From a virus, in IMG/VR virus record IMGVR_UViG_3300011115_000400, positions 1 to 32,157 of that record: a stretch of DNA of 32,157 bases; one strand, written 5' to 3'. Below are positions 22,609 through 27,709 of this stretch, one piece after another; the stretch's first letter is position 1; every line of letters begins with the position of its first letter. The notes under the pieces are model-generated. The model saw only the letters and a program-made list of their open reading frames with translations. It had not been told where the DNA came from and searched no databases. Both the position numbers and the translations under genes were made by a program.

Positions 22609-23001
22609 TTAATTGTTTAAATATTGAAATGTAAAATGTTTATGTTTTCTAGATCCATTACAACAAAGGCTTACTGTTCCTCGACTAACTTGTAATGTAG
22701 TTGCAGCCTCAGCTACACTATCATACACTTGAGAATTGCCATCACTATCACTGGCAATAACTCTTTTCTTATGCCATTGCCCACGTTTGCAGGGTTGCTC
22801 TAGTATGCTTGCAATAACTTCTTTGTAGTTGACGCACTCAATCACAAAGCAATAACCTTTTGCTTGTTTAAATCTATTATTCAATACAAGCCAAATACTG
22901 CTTACATCTATTTTTAATTTAGTGCTTGCTTCACTAATGCTTTGATATTGGGAATATCGGCCGGTGCTTATTTTGTAAGCTATTATAGGTTGTGGTTGCA
23001 T
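22609..23001 (-). CDS. NUMOD1-like DNA-binding repeat protein without nuclease
   Basis: A 130-residue protein with two related units: IIAYKISTGRYSQYQSISEA with STKLKIDVSSIWLVLNN, and RVIASDSDGNSQVYDSVAEA with ATTLQVSRGTVSLCCNGSRK. Each unit has the NUMOD1 form (short beta turn, then a helix-turn-helix of the type SxxEAAxxLxVSxxxVSxxxNG). NUMOD1 modules normally bind DNA in homing endonucleases. No HNH or GIY-YIG domain is attached here, so it may be a free DNA-binding protein or a remnant. Its start overlaps the preceding stop (TAATG). Confidence 0.75.
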   Translation of the reverse strand: MQPQPIIAYKISTGRYSQYQSISEASTKLKIDVSSIWLVLNNRFKQAKGYCFVIECVNYKEVIASILEQPCKRGQWHKKRVIASDSDGNSQVYDSVAEAATTLQVSRGTVSLCCNGSRKHKHFTFQYLNN

Positions 23002-23201
23002 TATGCTATTTTAGTTTTGTCAATATTTTCACCTTTGTAAAAGTGAGTATTTTGTCTATTTTCAACCTTACGACATTCAATAGGATATTTAGCATTTAGC
23101 TGGTCTTGGTTTAGCTTTTCGCCATTGATATAATAAAAGCCTTTAGTGAAAGTTGCGGAGTGCCTTATGGCTTTGTTTTCAAGATAATTAAAGATGTGCA
23201 T
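23001..23201 (-). CDS. Hypothetical protein, 66 residues
   Basis: A basic protein: HIFNYLENKAIRHSATFTKG, GEKLNQDQLNAKYPIECRKV and a Lys-rich end. Coupled to the NUMOD1-like gene downstream by TAATG. No family is recognised. Confidence 0.6.
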   Translation of the reverse strand: MHIFNYLENKAIRHSATFTKGFYYINGEKLNQDQLNAKYPIECRKVENRQNTHFYKGENIDKTKIA

Positions 23202-23258
23202 TTGTTTTGATTTAGGCTTTAAAAAAGTCTGCGTTGTTCAGCCGCAGCCCTGATGATG

Positions 23259-23570
23259 TTATTTCAATTTAGTAGTAATTGTTAAACGATTACCAGTTAA
23301 GCCTTCACGTGGTGAAATATTACTAAACTTAGTTTCTATACCTAAAGAAAATAATAGACTTTCAATATCTTTTGTATAATCTAAGTTAGAAGTAAATCTA
23401 CCGCTACCGCTAGTGTGACAAGTATTTATTTCATTGCCAAAAACTTTATAAGTTTTTTTAAAGTTAGGAAGTTCTAATATTTCAGCAGCCACTTGATAAG
23501 CTATTGATGTTTTGCTAACGTTTAATTTTGATAACTTTTTTGCTGCGATTAATTTTGTTGTACTTTTCAT
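23259..23570 (-). CDS. Hypothetical protein, 103 residues
   Basis: The N-terminal half is basic and helical (KSTTKLIAAKKLSKLNVSKT), and the C-terminal half is beta-rich (TCHTSGSGRFTSNLDYTKDI and GLTGNRLTITTKLK). It is the first gene after promoter module A at 23592-23656 and is probably expressed early. Not recognised. Confidence 0.7.
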   Translation of the reverse strand: MKSTTKLIAAKKLSKLNVSKTSIAYQVAAEILELPNFKKTYKVFGNEINTCHTSGSGRFTSNLDYTKDIESLLFSLGIETKFSNISPREGLTGNRLTITTKLK

Positions 23571-23591
23571 TTTGTTTATTTTTAATTGTTT

Positions 23592-23656
23592 TGTTACACA
23601 AAGATAAAATGTAACACCATACTACAAAATGAAATCTACGCAATCGTGTGCGTTAG
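23592..23656 (-). promoter_or_regulatory. Promoter-operator module A of the leftward operon
   Basis: On the minus strand TTG (23627-23625), 18 bases, then TATCTTTG (23606-23599) form a full Bacteroidetes promoter. The -7 box is flanked by TGTTACA (23592-23598) and TGTAACA (23610-23616), a dyad. Upstream lies TACGCAATCG-TGTG-CGTTAG (23637-23656), which contains the dyad ACGCA-N6-TGCGT. The same module occurs at 25876-25940 with the same 38-base spacing. Confidence 0.75.
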
Positions 23657-23657
23657 G

Positions 23658-23933
23658 TTAAAATGGCAAGTCAGAACTTAAATCTACTTCAACTGCTTTC
23701 ACTTGTTGCACTTGCTTATTAATGTACTTAACATTACCTAAGATTGCACCTTTAACGCCAGCTTCACGTTCTTCTTTACTTACGTTTTGCACTATCATTC
23801 CAATATTGCCATACTGGTCAGGTTCATCTTTCATTAGAATTGTTGCATCTAAGTAAGTGCCTTTATCACCTTTGTAAAGCTTTTCTTTACTAATCTTTGT
23901 TACATCTAATTTGATGCTGATATTTGTTGCCAT
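23658..23933 (-). CDS. Putative single-stranded DNA-binding protein
   Basis: A 91-residue protein: ISIKLDVTKISKEKLYKGDK, KGTYLDATILMKDEPDQYGN, QNVSKEEREAGVKGAILGNV, ending DLSSDLPF. The order of beta strands and the acidic tail ending in D-L-P-F resemble the C-terminal tip of SSB proteins (DDIPF), which binds partner proteins. The family is common in Bacteroidetes phages. It shares the block with the ERF annealing protein, fitting a recombination-replication role. The upstream region has an unusual tandem GGAGGAG repeat (23941-23976). Confidence 0.7.
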   Translation of the reverse strand: MATNISIKLDVTKISKEKLYKGDKGTYLDATILMKDEPDQYGNIGMIVQNVSKEEREAGVKGAILGNVKYINKQVQQVKAVEVDLSSDLPF

Positions 23934-23940
23934 AATTAAT

Positions 23941-23976
23941 TGAGTAACTCCTCCGAGTTTGAGTAACTCCTCCGAG
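23941..23976 (-). promoter_or_regulatory. Tandem repeat with GGAGGAG and GAGTTACTC dyads before the SSB-like gene
   Basis: A 17-base unit, on the minus strand CTCGGAGGAGTTACTCA, occurs twice with a 19-base period. Each copy holds a Shine-Dalgarno-like GGAGGAG and a dyad GAGTTACTC. The nearer GGAGGAG ends 14 bases before the ATG, a little far for a ribosome site. It may serve as translational control site or operator. Confidence 0.6.
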
Positions 23977-23984
23977 GTTGTTTA

Positions 23985-24086
23985 TTAAAAATCATTTTCA
24001 GTAAATCCAAAATCTTCAAAACTATCTACTAAATCATCTATCCAGTTGCATAGCAAGTAGCCTATATTTCTAAGTATATTTATCAT
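23985..24086 (-). CDS. Small protein, 33 residues
   Basis: MINILRNIGYLLCNWIDDLV then DSFEDFGFTENDF. ATG overlaps the stop of the upstream gene (ATGA), a sign of coupling. An amphipathic helix is followed by an acidic end with Phe residues, slightly like SSB tips. Function unknown. Its position and coupling support a real gene. Confidence 0.5.
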   Translation of the reverse strand: MINILRNIGYLLCNWIDDLVDSFEDFGFTENDF

Positions 24087-24316
24087 AGCAAATCGTTTAT
24101 ATTTTTACAAGCTGTTGAACGTTTTAAATCTTCTACATTTGGCTCAATTACATAATACCACTTATCTACTGGCAACTTCAATGTTTTAAAGTTATCAATT
24201 ATTTTTTTACGTTTAGAGTAATTTCTATATGCAGCAGTTCGGCACTTCTCTCCATTGTACATAACTGAAATAAAACCATTGATAGCTACAACTTTACTTC
24301 TTTTTTGTATTGACAT
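24083..24316 (-). CDS. Hypothetical protein, 77 residues
   Basis: The start is taken at ATG 24316 (MSIQKRSKVVAINGFISVMY), since an upstream ATG at 24334 lies deeper within the previous gene. The protein is basic and has KCRTAAYRNYSKRKKIIDNF and LPVDKWYYVIEPNVEDLKRS. The high Lys/Arg content could suit nucleic-acid binding. Not recognised. It overlaps the previous gene's end by 23 bases. Confidence 0.65.
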   Translation of the reverse strand: MSIQKRSKVVAINGFISVMYNGEKCRTAAYRNYSKRKKIIDNFKTLKLPVDKWYYVIEPNVEDLKRSTACKNINDLL

Positions 24317-24644
24317 AATGTTTATAATTTTCAATGATATAAATTAATTCATCTTCATACTTTTTAGCAGTTGGAAATATATGCTCCATTGATTTATAAA
24401 TGGCTAACATTTCCTTGCTTTCTAAATGTGCTGCAATGAATTTAGTTATTGGCTTAGGTTGAAAGTCTGCCATAGTTAGTTTAAATGCCTGTTGCTTAGT
24501 TAAACCACTTAAGCAATCAGTAACTTGATTACGCCATTGCATCACTTGAAGATTATACTGTTCTAGAAGAAATACTCTAAACTTCAATTCTTCATTTTCT
24601 TTTGCAATTTCAGCAGTTTGTTTGGCTATTTCTAAATCAATCAT
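24294..24644 (-). CDS. Hypothetical helical protein, 116 residues
   Basis: A coiled-coil-like N-terminus (IAKQTAEIAKENEELKFRVF) followed by helical segments (QWRNQVTDCLSGLTKQQAFK, MLAIYKSMEHIFPTAKKYED). No enzyme motif. A perfect Shine-Dalgarno sequence (AAGGAGGTG) precedes the ATG by five bases, which is unusual for this host group. Confidence 0.7.
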   Translation of the reverse strand: MIDLEIAKQTAEIAKENEELKFRVFLLEQYNLQVMQWRNQVTDCLSGLTKQQAFKLTMADFQPKPITKFIAAHLESKEMLAIYKSMEHIFPTAKKYEDELIYIIENYKHYVNTKKK

Positions 24645-24804
24645 TCCACACCTCCTTTATTAATTGCTTTGCGAAGAAAATAGAATCATATACTGCATCT
24701 TCTTTCTCGTTGTAAATTTCATCAAGTAGAAGTATTGGCAATAATGCAGCTGCTAATTTAGCAACTTTTCTTTTGTAGAAATACGTTTTAATTTTATTGA
24801 ACAT
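24637..24804 (-). CDS. Small protein with a hydrophobic segment, 55 residues
   Basis: MFNKIKTYFYKRKVAKLAAA, then LLPILLLDEIYNEKEDAVYD and an amphipathic end (KQLIKEVWND). It has a short hydrophobic stretch (LAAALLPILLL) after a basic start, so it may be associated with the inner membrane. It overlaps both neighbours by a few bases, which supports a real coupled gene. Its end encodes the strong ribosome site of the next gene. Confidence 0.6.
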   Translation of the reverse strand: MFNKIKTYFYKRKVAKLAAALLPILLLDEIYNEKEDAVYDSIFFAKQLIKEVWND

Positions 24805-25081
24805 TTATAAAATTTTTATTGTTTATTAAGTTAATAATTTTGTTAGATAAACGAAAGCAATCTTTTAATTCATCATCATCACAATGACCATAATTAACTA
24901 CTTTAGCGGCAACTAACTTAATAACTGCATCAAGCAACATAAAGTTAGAATGGTCATCTACTGGTATTTCCACTTGTTCGGTTTCCGGCTCCGGCTCCAT
25001 ACCATCAAAGAAGATTGCAGGATTAGAGATGCTTAAAGATTCAAGTCTTTTTAAAATTGTTGATTCGCTGTAAAGTTTCAT
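24794..25081 (-). CDS. Hypothetical protein, 95 residues
   Basis: An acidic protein: KLYSESTILKRLESLSISNP, GMEPEPETEQVEIPVDDHSN (acidic linker) and helical end LLDAVIKLVAAKVVNYGHCD. No membrane helix or catalytic motif. It follows the ERF gene by five bases in the early operon. Not recognised. Confidence 0.7.
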   Translation of the reverse strand: MKLYSESTILKRLESLSISNPAIFFDGMEPEPETEQVEIPVDDHSNFMLLDAVIKLVAAKVVNYGHCDDDELKDCFRLSNKIINLINNKNFINVQ

Positions 25082-25086
25082 TTTGT

Positions 25087-25596
25087 TTAAATTTTAGAGT
25101 TTTTTAATAATTGTAATTGTTCTTGTTGTGTTAGGGTTAATTCAAATGCTTGTATTGCTTCAACAGTTGTTTTGCCTGCTTTTAATGCAATTATAGCTTT
25201 CTCAAATCTAGTGTCATCAATAGGCTGCTTTTTTGGTTCAATACTATCTGCATCAGCTTCGCTCTCATCTATTAAAAATAATCCGTTAAGTGCATACTTT
25301 CGAGAGTATGAGCTTGCACAGCCGGTCGCCTGCTCTGCTGACATTCCCTTATGTTCAGACATTTCAGCAAAACCATTAACACTTACTTCGCCTATTGCAG
25401 CGGTTGACTTTAAAAAGAATTTGCTACCAATAAAAACTATTTCATCGGTAATAGTTAATATAGCTTTATGCTTTAAAAGTAAAGGCTTAACAGACTCTAA
25501 TATCTGCTCGGCAGTTCTGTATTTGTACTTACCGAATGAGTTATATTTCCCTTTTGGTACTTTTAACTCTGTTTGAATTTTTACTAATGCTTCCAT
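25087..25596 (-). CDS. ERF-family single-strand annealing recombinase
   Basis: A 169-residue protein. The N-terminal core KYNSFGKYKYRTAEQILESV (18-37) with KPLLLKHKAILTIT, and the signature GMSAEQATGCASSYSRKYAL (84-103) with NGLFLIDE, are hallmarks of the ERF superfamily. These proteins anneal complementary single strands in phage recombination. A short Asp/Glu-rich linker (ESEADADS) and a C-terminal helical region follow. It shares the block with an SSB-like protein, a usual partner. Confidence 0.9.
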   Translation of the reverse strand: MEALVKIQTELKVPKGKYNSFGKYKYRTAEQILESVKPLLLKHKAILTITDEIVFIGSKFFLKSTAAIGEVSVNGFAEMSEHKGMSAEQATGCASSYSRKYALNGLFLIDESEADADSIEPKKQPIDDTRFEKAIIALKAGKTTVEAIQAFELTLTQQEQLQLLKNSKI

Positions 25597-25601
25597 TTTG
25601 T

Positions 25602-25796
25602 TTATGTATTTGGGTTTAATAAATTGTGTTGATATACTTCTAAGTTTGTACTACATATATCTTGGTTAAATGATGTTCTAGCACGTTTAATCGGTTGCTT
25701 AGGTTGTGGCTTAGGTTGCCATTTCTTTTGTTCAATCTCTAATTGAATAGACATTGCAGTTGGTTCGTTAGAGCAAAAGTTGTTATCTACTTGCAT
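25602..25796 (-). CDS. Hypothetical protein, 64 residues
   Basis: A polar protein: MQVDNNFCSNEPTAMSIQLE, then a basic, Pro/Gln-rich stretch (KWQPKPQPKQPIKRARTSF) and a polar end. Probably disordered and perhaps DNA- or protein-binding. The start overlaps the end of the 25-residue gene upstream. Not recognised. Confidence 0.6.
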   Translation of the reverse strand: MQVDNNFCSNEPTAMSIQLEIEQKKWQPKPQPKQPIKRARTSFNQDICSTNLEVYQHNLLNPNT

Positions 25797-25864
25797 ATAC
25801 TGTCTTGAATGTAACCGGCAATAGCCAGTAAGATTAATAAATAAATGATTGTTTTTAATTTCAT
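25787..25864 (-). CDS. Small membrane peptide, 25 residues
   Basis: MKLKTIIYLLILLAIAGYIQ then DSICK: a positively charged start and one hydrophobic helix. It is the first ORF after promoter module B and overlaps the next gene by 10 bases. It may be a real membrane peptide or only a leader. Too short for family assignment. Confidence 0.45.
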   Translation of the reverse strand: MKLKTIIYLLILLAIAGYIQDSICK

Positions 25865-25875
25865 AATTTTTGTTT

Positions 25876-25940
25876 TGTTACACAAAGATAGGAGTGTGTT
25901 TGATATTATATAAAACAATTTACGCAATCGATTTCGTTAG
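25876..25940 (-). promoter_or_regulatory. Promoter-operator module B of the ERF operon
   Basis: On the minus strand TATCTTTG (25890-25883) is followed by TGTAACAAAACA. The element TACGCAATCG-ATTT-CGTTAG (plus strand, 25921-25940) lies 38 bases upstream, exactly as in module A (17 of 20 bases identical). A clear -33 TTG is lacking here. The shared spaced sites suggest control by one DNA-binding protein. Confidence 0.7.
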
Positions 25941-25942
25941 AT

Positions 25943-26083
25943 TTATTTTGCTAATAATATCTTTTCCCTAACTGCAACTGATAAACTCTTAAACTTCTTT
26001 AATATTTCTTTTTTCTCACTATCGGTAAGATAAGCAGCTACTAACTTTACTTTGTCTTTGTCTTGTTTTTTTGGTCGTGCCAT
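25943..26083 (-). CDS. Small basic regulator-like protein, 46 residues
   Basis: MARPKKQDKDKVKLVAAYLT then DSEKKEILKKFKSLSVAVRE. The start (MARPKK...) with a beta-like segment and two helices resembles small ribbon-helix-helix-type regulators frequent in Bacteroidetes mobile elements. It lies next to the divergent control region and just before promoter module B, whose dyad begins right after its stop codon. It is the best candidate regulator of the modules. The fold is inferred. Confidence 0.6.
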   Translation of the reverse strand: MARPKKQDKDKVKLVAAYLTDSEKKEILKKFKSLSVAVREKILLAK

Positions 26084-26097
26084 ATAAATAATTTTTG

Positions 26098-26160
26098 CAA
26101 ATATTATATTTTATAAAATATAAAAAATATTTTTTTTATTAAAACAAATTACCATCTTTG
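26098..26160. promoter_or_regulatory. Divergent early promoter region with an AT palindrome
   Basis: Leftward: AATATTTG (26105-26098, seven of eight like TAnnTTTG) is 15 bases before the ATG at 26083. Rightward: CATCTTTG (26153-26160, one mismatch) is 25 bases before the ATG at 26185. Between them TATATTTTATAAAATATA (26105-26122) is a perfect 18-base palindrome. The layout separates leftward and rightward early transcription. Confidence 0.6.
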
Positions 26161-26184
26161 CATTTCAACAAAAATTTTAAAACA

Positions 26185-26388
26185 ATGACAAATGAAAAAA
26201 ATCAGTCGCCTACTTGGTGCGATATGATTCAACAAGAACGCTATCAGTTACTCGGTGAATTAATTGATGCAATGATTTACTCGCCTAAAGCAGTTATTGA
26301 AGTGCAACAACTGGTTAATGATTTTAAAGAACGTGGACTAGTTAAAAGTATTATTAACCCTAAATTAATTGAGTATGATTCCAACTAA
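26185..26388 (+). CDS. Hypothetical protein, 67 residues
   Basis: ATG 26185 is used. An upstream in-frame TTG (26158) overlaps the predicted promoter. MTNEKNQSPTWCDMIQQERY, LLGELIDAMIYSPKAVIEVQ and a polar end (LIEYDSN). It is the first gene of the rightward early block and probably helical and soluble. Its last codons lie in a tandem duplication (26360-26405). Not recognised. Confidence 0.65.
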   Translation: MTNEKNQSPTWCDMIQQERYQLLGELIDAMIYSPKAVIEVQQLVNDFKERGLVKSIINPKLIEYDSN

Positions 26389-26405
26389 ATTAATTGAGTA
26401 TGATT
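26360..26405. repeat. 21-bp direct repeat at a gene junction
   Basis: A 21-base sequence beginning CTAAATTAATTGAG (26360-26380) is repeated exactly at 26385-26405, with four bases between. Copy 1 encodes the end of the 67-residue gene. Copy 2 contains the start of the next gene. It looks like a recent slippage duplication. Confidence 0.9.
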
Positions 26406-26903
26406 TTACAATGGAAACAACGATATAACGAAGCACACTACAGCAAGACTTTAAAGACTGCACCTAACTTTGTTAAAGATGGGCATTATACACCGCCTAC
26501 TTTGCCTAAGTGGAAAACAGCTAACGGATTAACGAAACTGATTTGTAATTTTCTCAACTGGAATAATTCACACGCTGAACGTACAAATAATATGGGAGTG
26601 CCTACAAAAAAGACTTATGAAAAGTTTAATATTATGAGTGGTAAACTTGTTACAGTTGATAATGGTATTGAATGGAGAAAAGGCAATGGCGTTAAAGGTT
26701 CGAGCGATATTAAAGGACATATTAATAATCCTAATTATAAGTTTCCTATTCCTATTTACATTGAGGTAAAAATTGGCAAAGACAAAATGAGTGCTGAACA
26801 AAACAAATACGAAAAGCAAGTTACAAAAACAGGTGCTTTATATTGTGTTGTTAAAAGCCCTGAAGACTTTTTTAATTTCTATGATTATGTGATAACTATT
26901 TAA
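26400..26903 (+). CDS. VRR-NUC-like PD-(D/E)xK nuclease
   Basis: A 167-residue protein. ATG 26400 is preferred to the in-frame TTG 26394. Late part: WRKGNGVKGSSDIKGHI (Asp103), IYIEVKIGKDKMSAEQNKYE (Glu122, Lys124, Gln134), then KTGALYCVVKSPEDFFNFYD. The order GSSD...E-V-K...S-x-x-Q-x-x-Y is that of VRR-NUC/Holliday-junction-type PD-(D/E)xK nucleases. Near the middle, ANGLTKLICNFLNWNNSHAE matches the start of the fold. It could act in replication or recombination. It precedes the primase-helicase block. Confidence 0.75.
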   Translation: MILQWKQRYNEAHYSKTLKTAPNFVKDGHYTPPTLPKWKTANGLTKLICNFLNWNNSHAERTNNMGVPTKKTYEKFNIMSGKLVTVDNGIEWRKGNGVKGSSDIKGHINNPNYKFPIPIYIEVKIGKDKMSAEQNKYEKQVTKTGALYCVVKSPEDFFNFYDYVITI

Positions 26904-26919
26904 ATAAAATAATAAACTT

Positions 26920-27234
26920 ATGTTAGGAAAAAAACTAACACCAATATTAAACGAATTAGAGGCTTGTATTATTGAACATAAAGGCAATAAGCCTAATTAT
27001 GATAGTAGTGCTTTACGTTCTGCATCACAGATATTTATTGATGTTGTTATGGATAAAATGTTTGATTTGCAAGAAGCCGAAAACATAACACTAAAAGAAC
27101 GTTCTGCAATGGCTTTAAAATGTGGTGGTGAAATAAGGCAACTATTAAAGACTTATTGCGATGTTGATTCTTATGATTTTTATAAAGAAACTATTGTATT
27201 TGAAAATGGTATATGTATGCCAAATAATACTTAA
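26920..27234 (+). CDS. Hypothetical early protein, 104 residues
   Basis: MLGKKLTPILNELEACIIEH, SALRSASQIFIDVVMDKMFD and LKERSAMALKCGGEIRQLLK suggest a helical protein. The type is often encoded in replication blocks of Bacteroidetes phages. No function can be given. It ends within a TAACTTTG promoter-like sequence. Confidence 0.7.
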   Translation: MLGKKLTPILNELEACIIEHKGNKPNYDSSALRSASQIFIDVVMDKMFDLQEAENITLKERSAMALKCGGEIRQLLKTYCDVDSYDFYKETIVFENGICMPNNT

Positions 27235-27238
27235 CTTT
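27231..27238 (+). promoter_or_regulatory. -7 box TAACTTTG
   Basis: A full match to TAnnTTTG overlapping the stop of the preceding gene. No TTG stands at the -33 distance. It would start an RNA near 27243 that runs into the terminator at 27286-27332. Confidence 0.4.
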
Positions 27239-27242
27239 GCAA

Positions 27243-27332
27243 GTGAATTAGTAACTGCCATTACTTAATTATTAAACTTATTTCGACCTTGTTGGGGGAT
27301 GGTGGCAGCCTGAACCCGATAAGGTTTTTTTT
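27243..27332 (+). ncRNA. Candidate small RNA or attenuator leader of the DUF4373 gene
   Basis: The 103-base gap between genes holds a -7 box at 27231 and a strong terminator at 27286-27332, so a transcript of about 90 nt is predicted. It may be a free small RNA or a leader that attenuates expression of the replication genes that start six bases later. The loop is GC-rich (GGTGGCAGCC). Confidence 0.4.
27286..27332 (+). terminator. Intrinsic terminator just before the replication genes
   Basis: An 11-bp stem: ACCTTGTTGGG (27286-27296) pairs with CCCGATAAGGT (27315-27325) with two G-T wobbles and an 18-base loop. Eight T follow (27325-27332). The next ATG is at 27338. Confidence 0.85.
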
Positions 27333-27337
27333 ATTTT

Positions 27338-27709
27338 ATGAACAAATCATATTATTTTTCGCACGATTATACAGCCTCAGAAGATGTTAAAATATTATAC
27401 CTTAGACAAGAATTAGGAATGGAGGGCTACGGCATTTATTGGTTTATAGTCGAACGTTTGGCAGTTGCAGGTGGTAGGTTGCCATTAAAGATAGTTCCAG
27501 TATTAGCGATGCAAATGCAATCAACTGAAACGAAAGTTAAAGCAGTTATTCAATCATTCGAATTATTTACTTTTGAAGAAAAAAACTTCTTTTCACAAAG
27601 ACTTTTACAAACTATCGAACTTAGAGAAATATTGCAGCAAAATGGGAAAATAGGTGCTGCTAAACGTTGGGCAAAAAATAATGATAACTATAAAAATATG
27701 GTACTATGA
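27338..27709 (+). CDS. DUF4373/Lin1244-like replication protein, short
   Basis: A 123-residue protein: NKSYYFSHDYTASEDVKILY, RQELGMEGYGIYWFIVERLA, then a helical part and GKIGAAKRWAKNNDN. The pattern YFxHDxxAxxDxKIxxLRxxxGxxGYGxYW is that of DUF4373 (Lin1244/Lin1753 N-terminal), found in phage replication blocks as a winged-helix-like domain. Here it ends after the first domain. Four bases overlap the primase-helicase gene, so they probably work together in replication initiation. Confidence 0.8.
   Translation: MNKSYYFSHDYTASEDVKILYLRQELGMEGYGIYWFIVERLAVAGGRLPLKIVPVLAMQMQSTETKVKAVIQSFELFTFEEKNFFSQRLLQTIELREILQQNGKIGAAKRWAKNNDNYKNMVL

Noticed and set aside
25172-25576. Plus-strand 134-residue ORF opposite the ERF gene
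   Set aside because: Antisense reading of the secure ERF gene. No motif and wrong strand for the operon.
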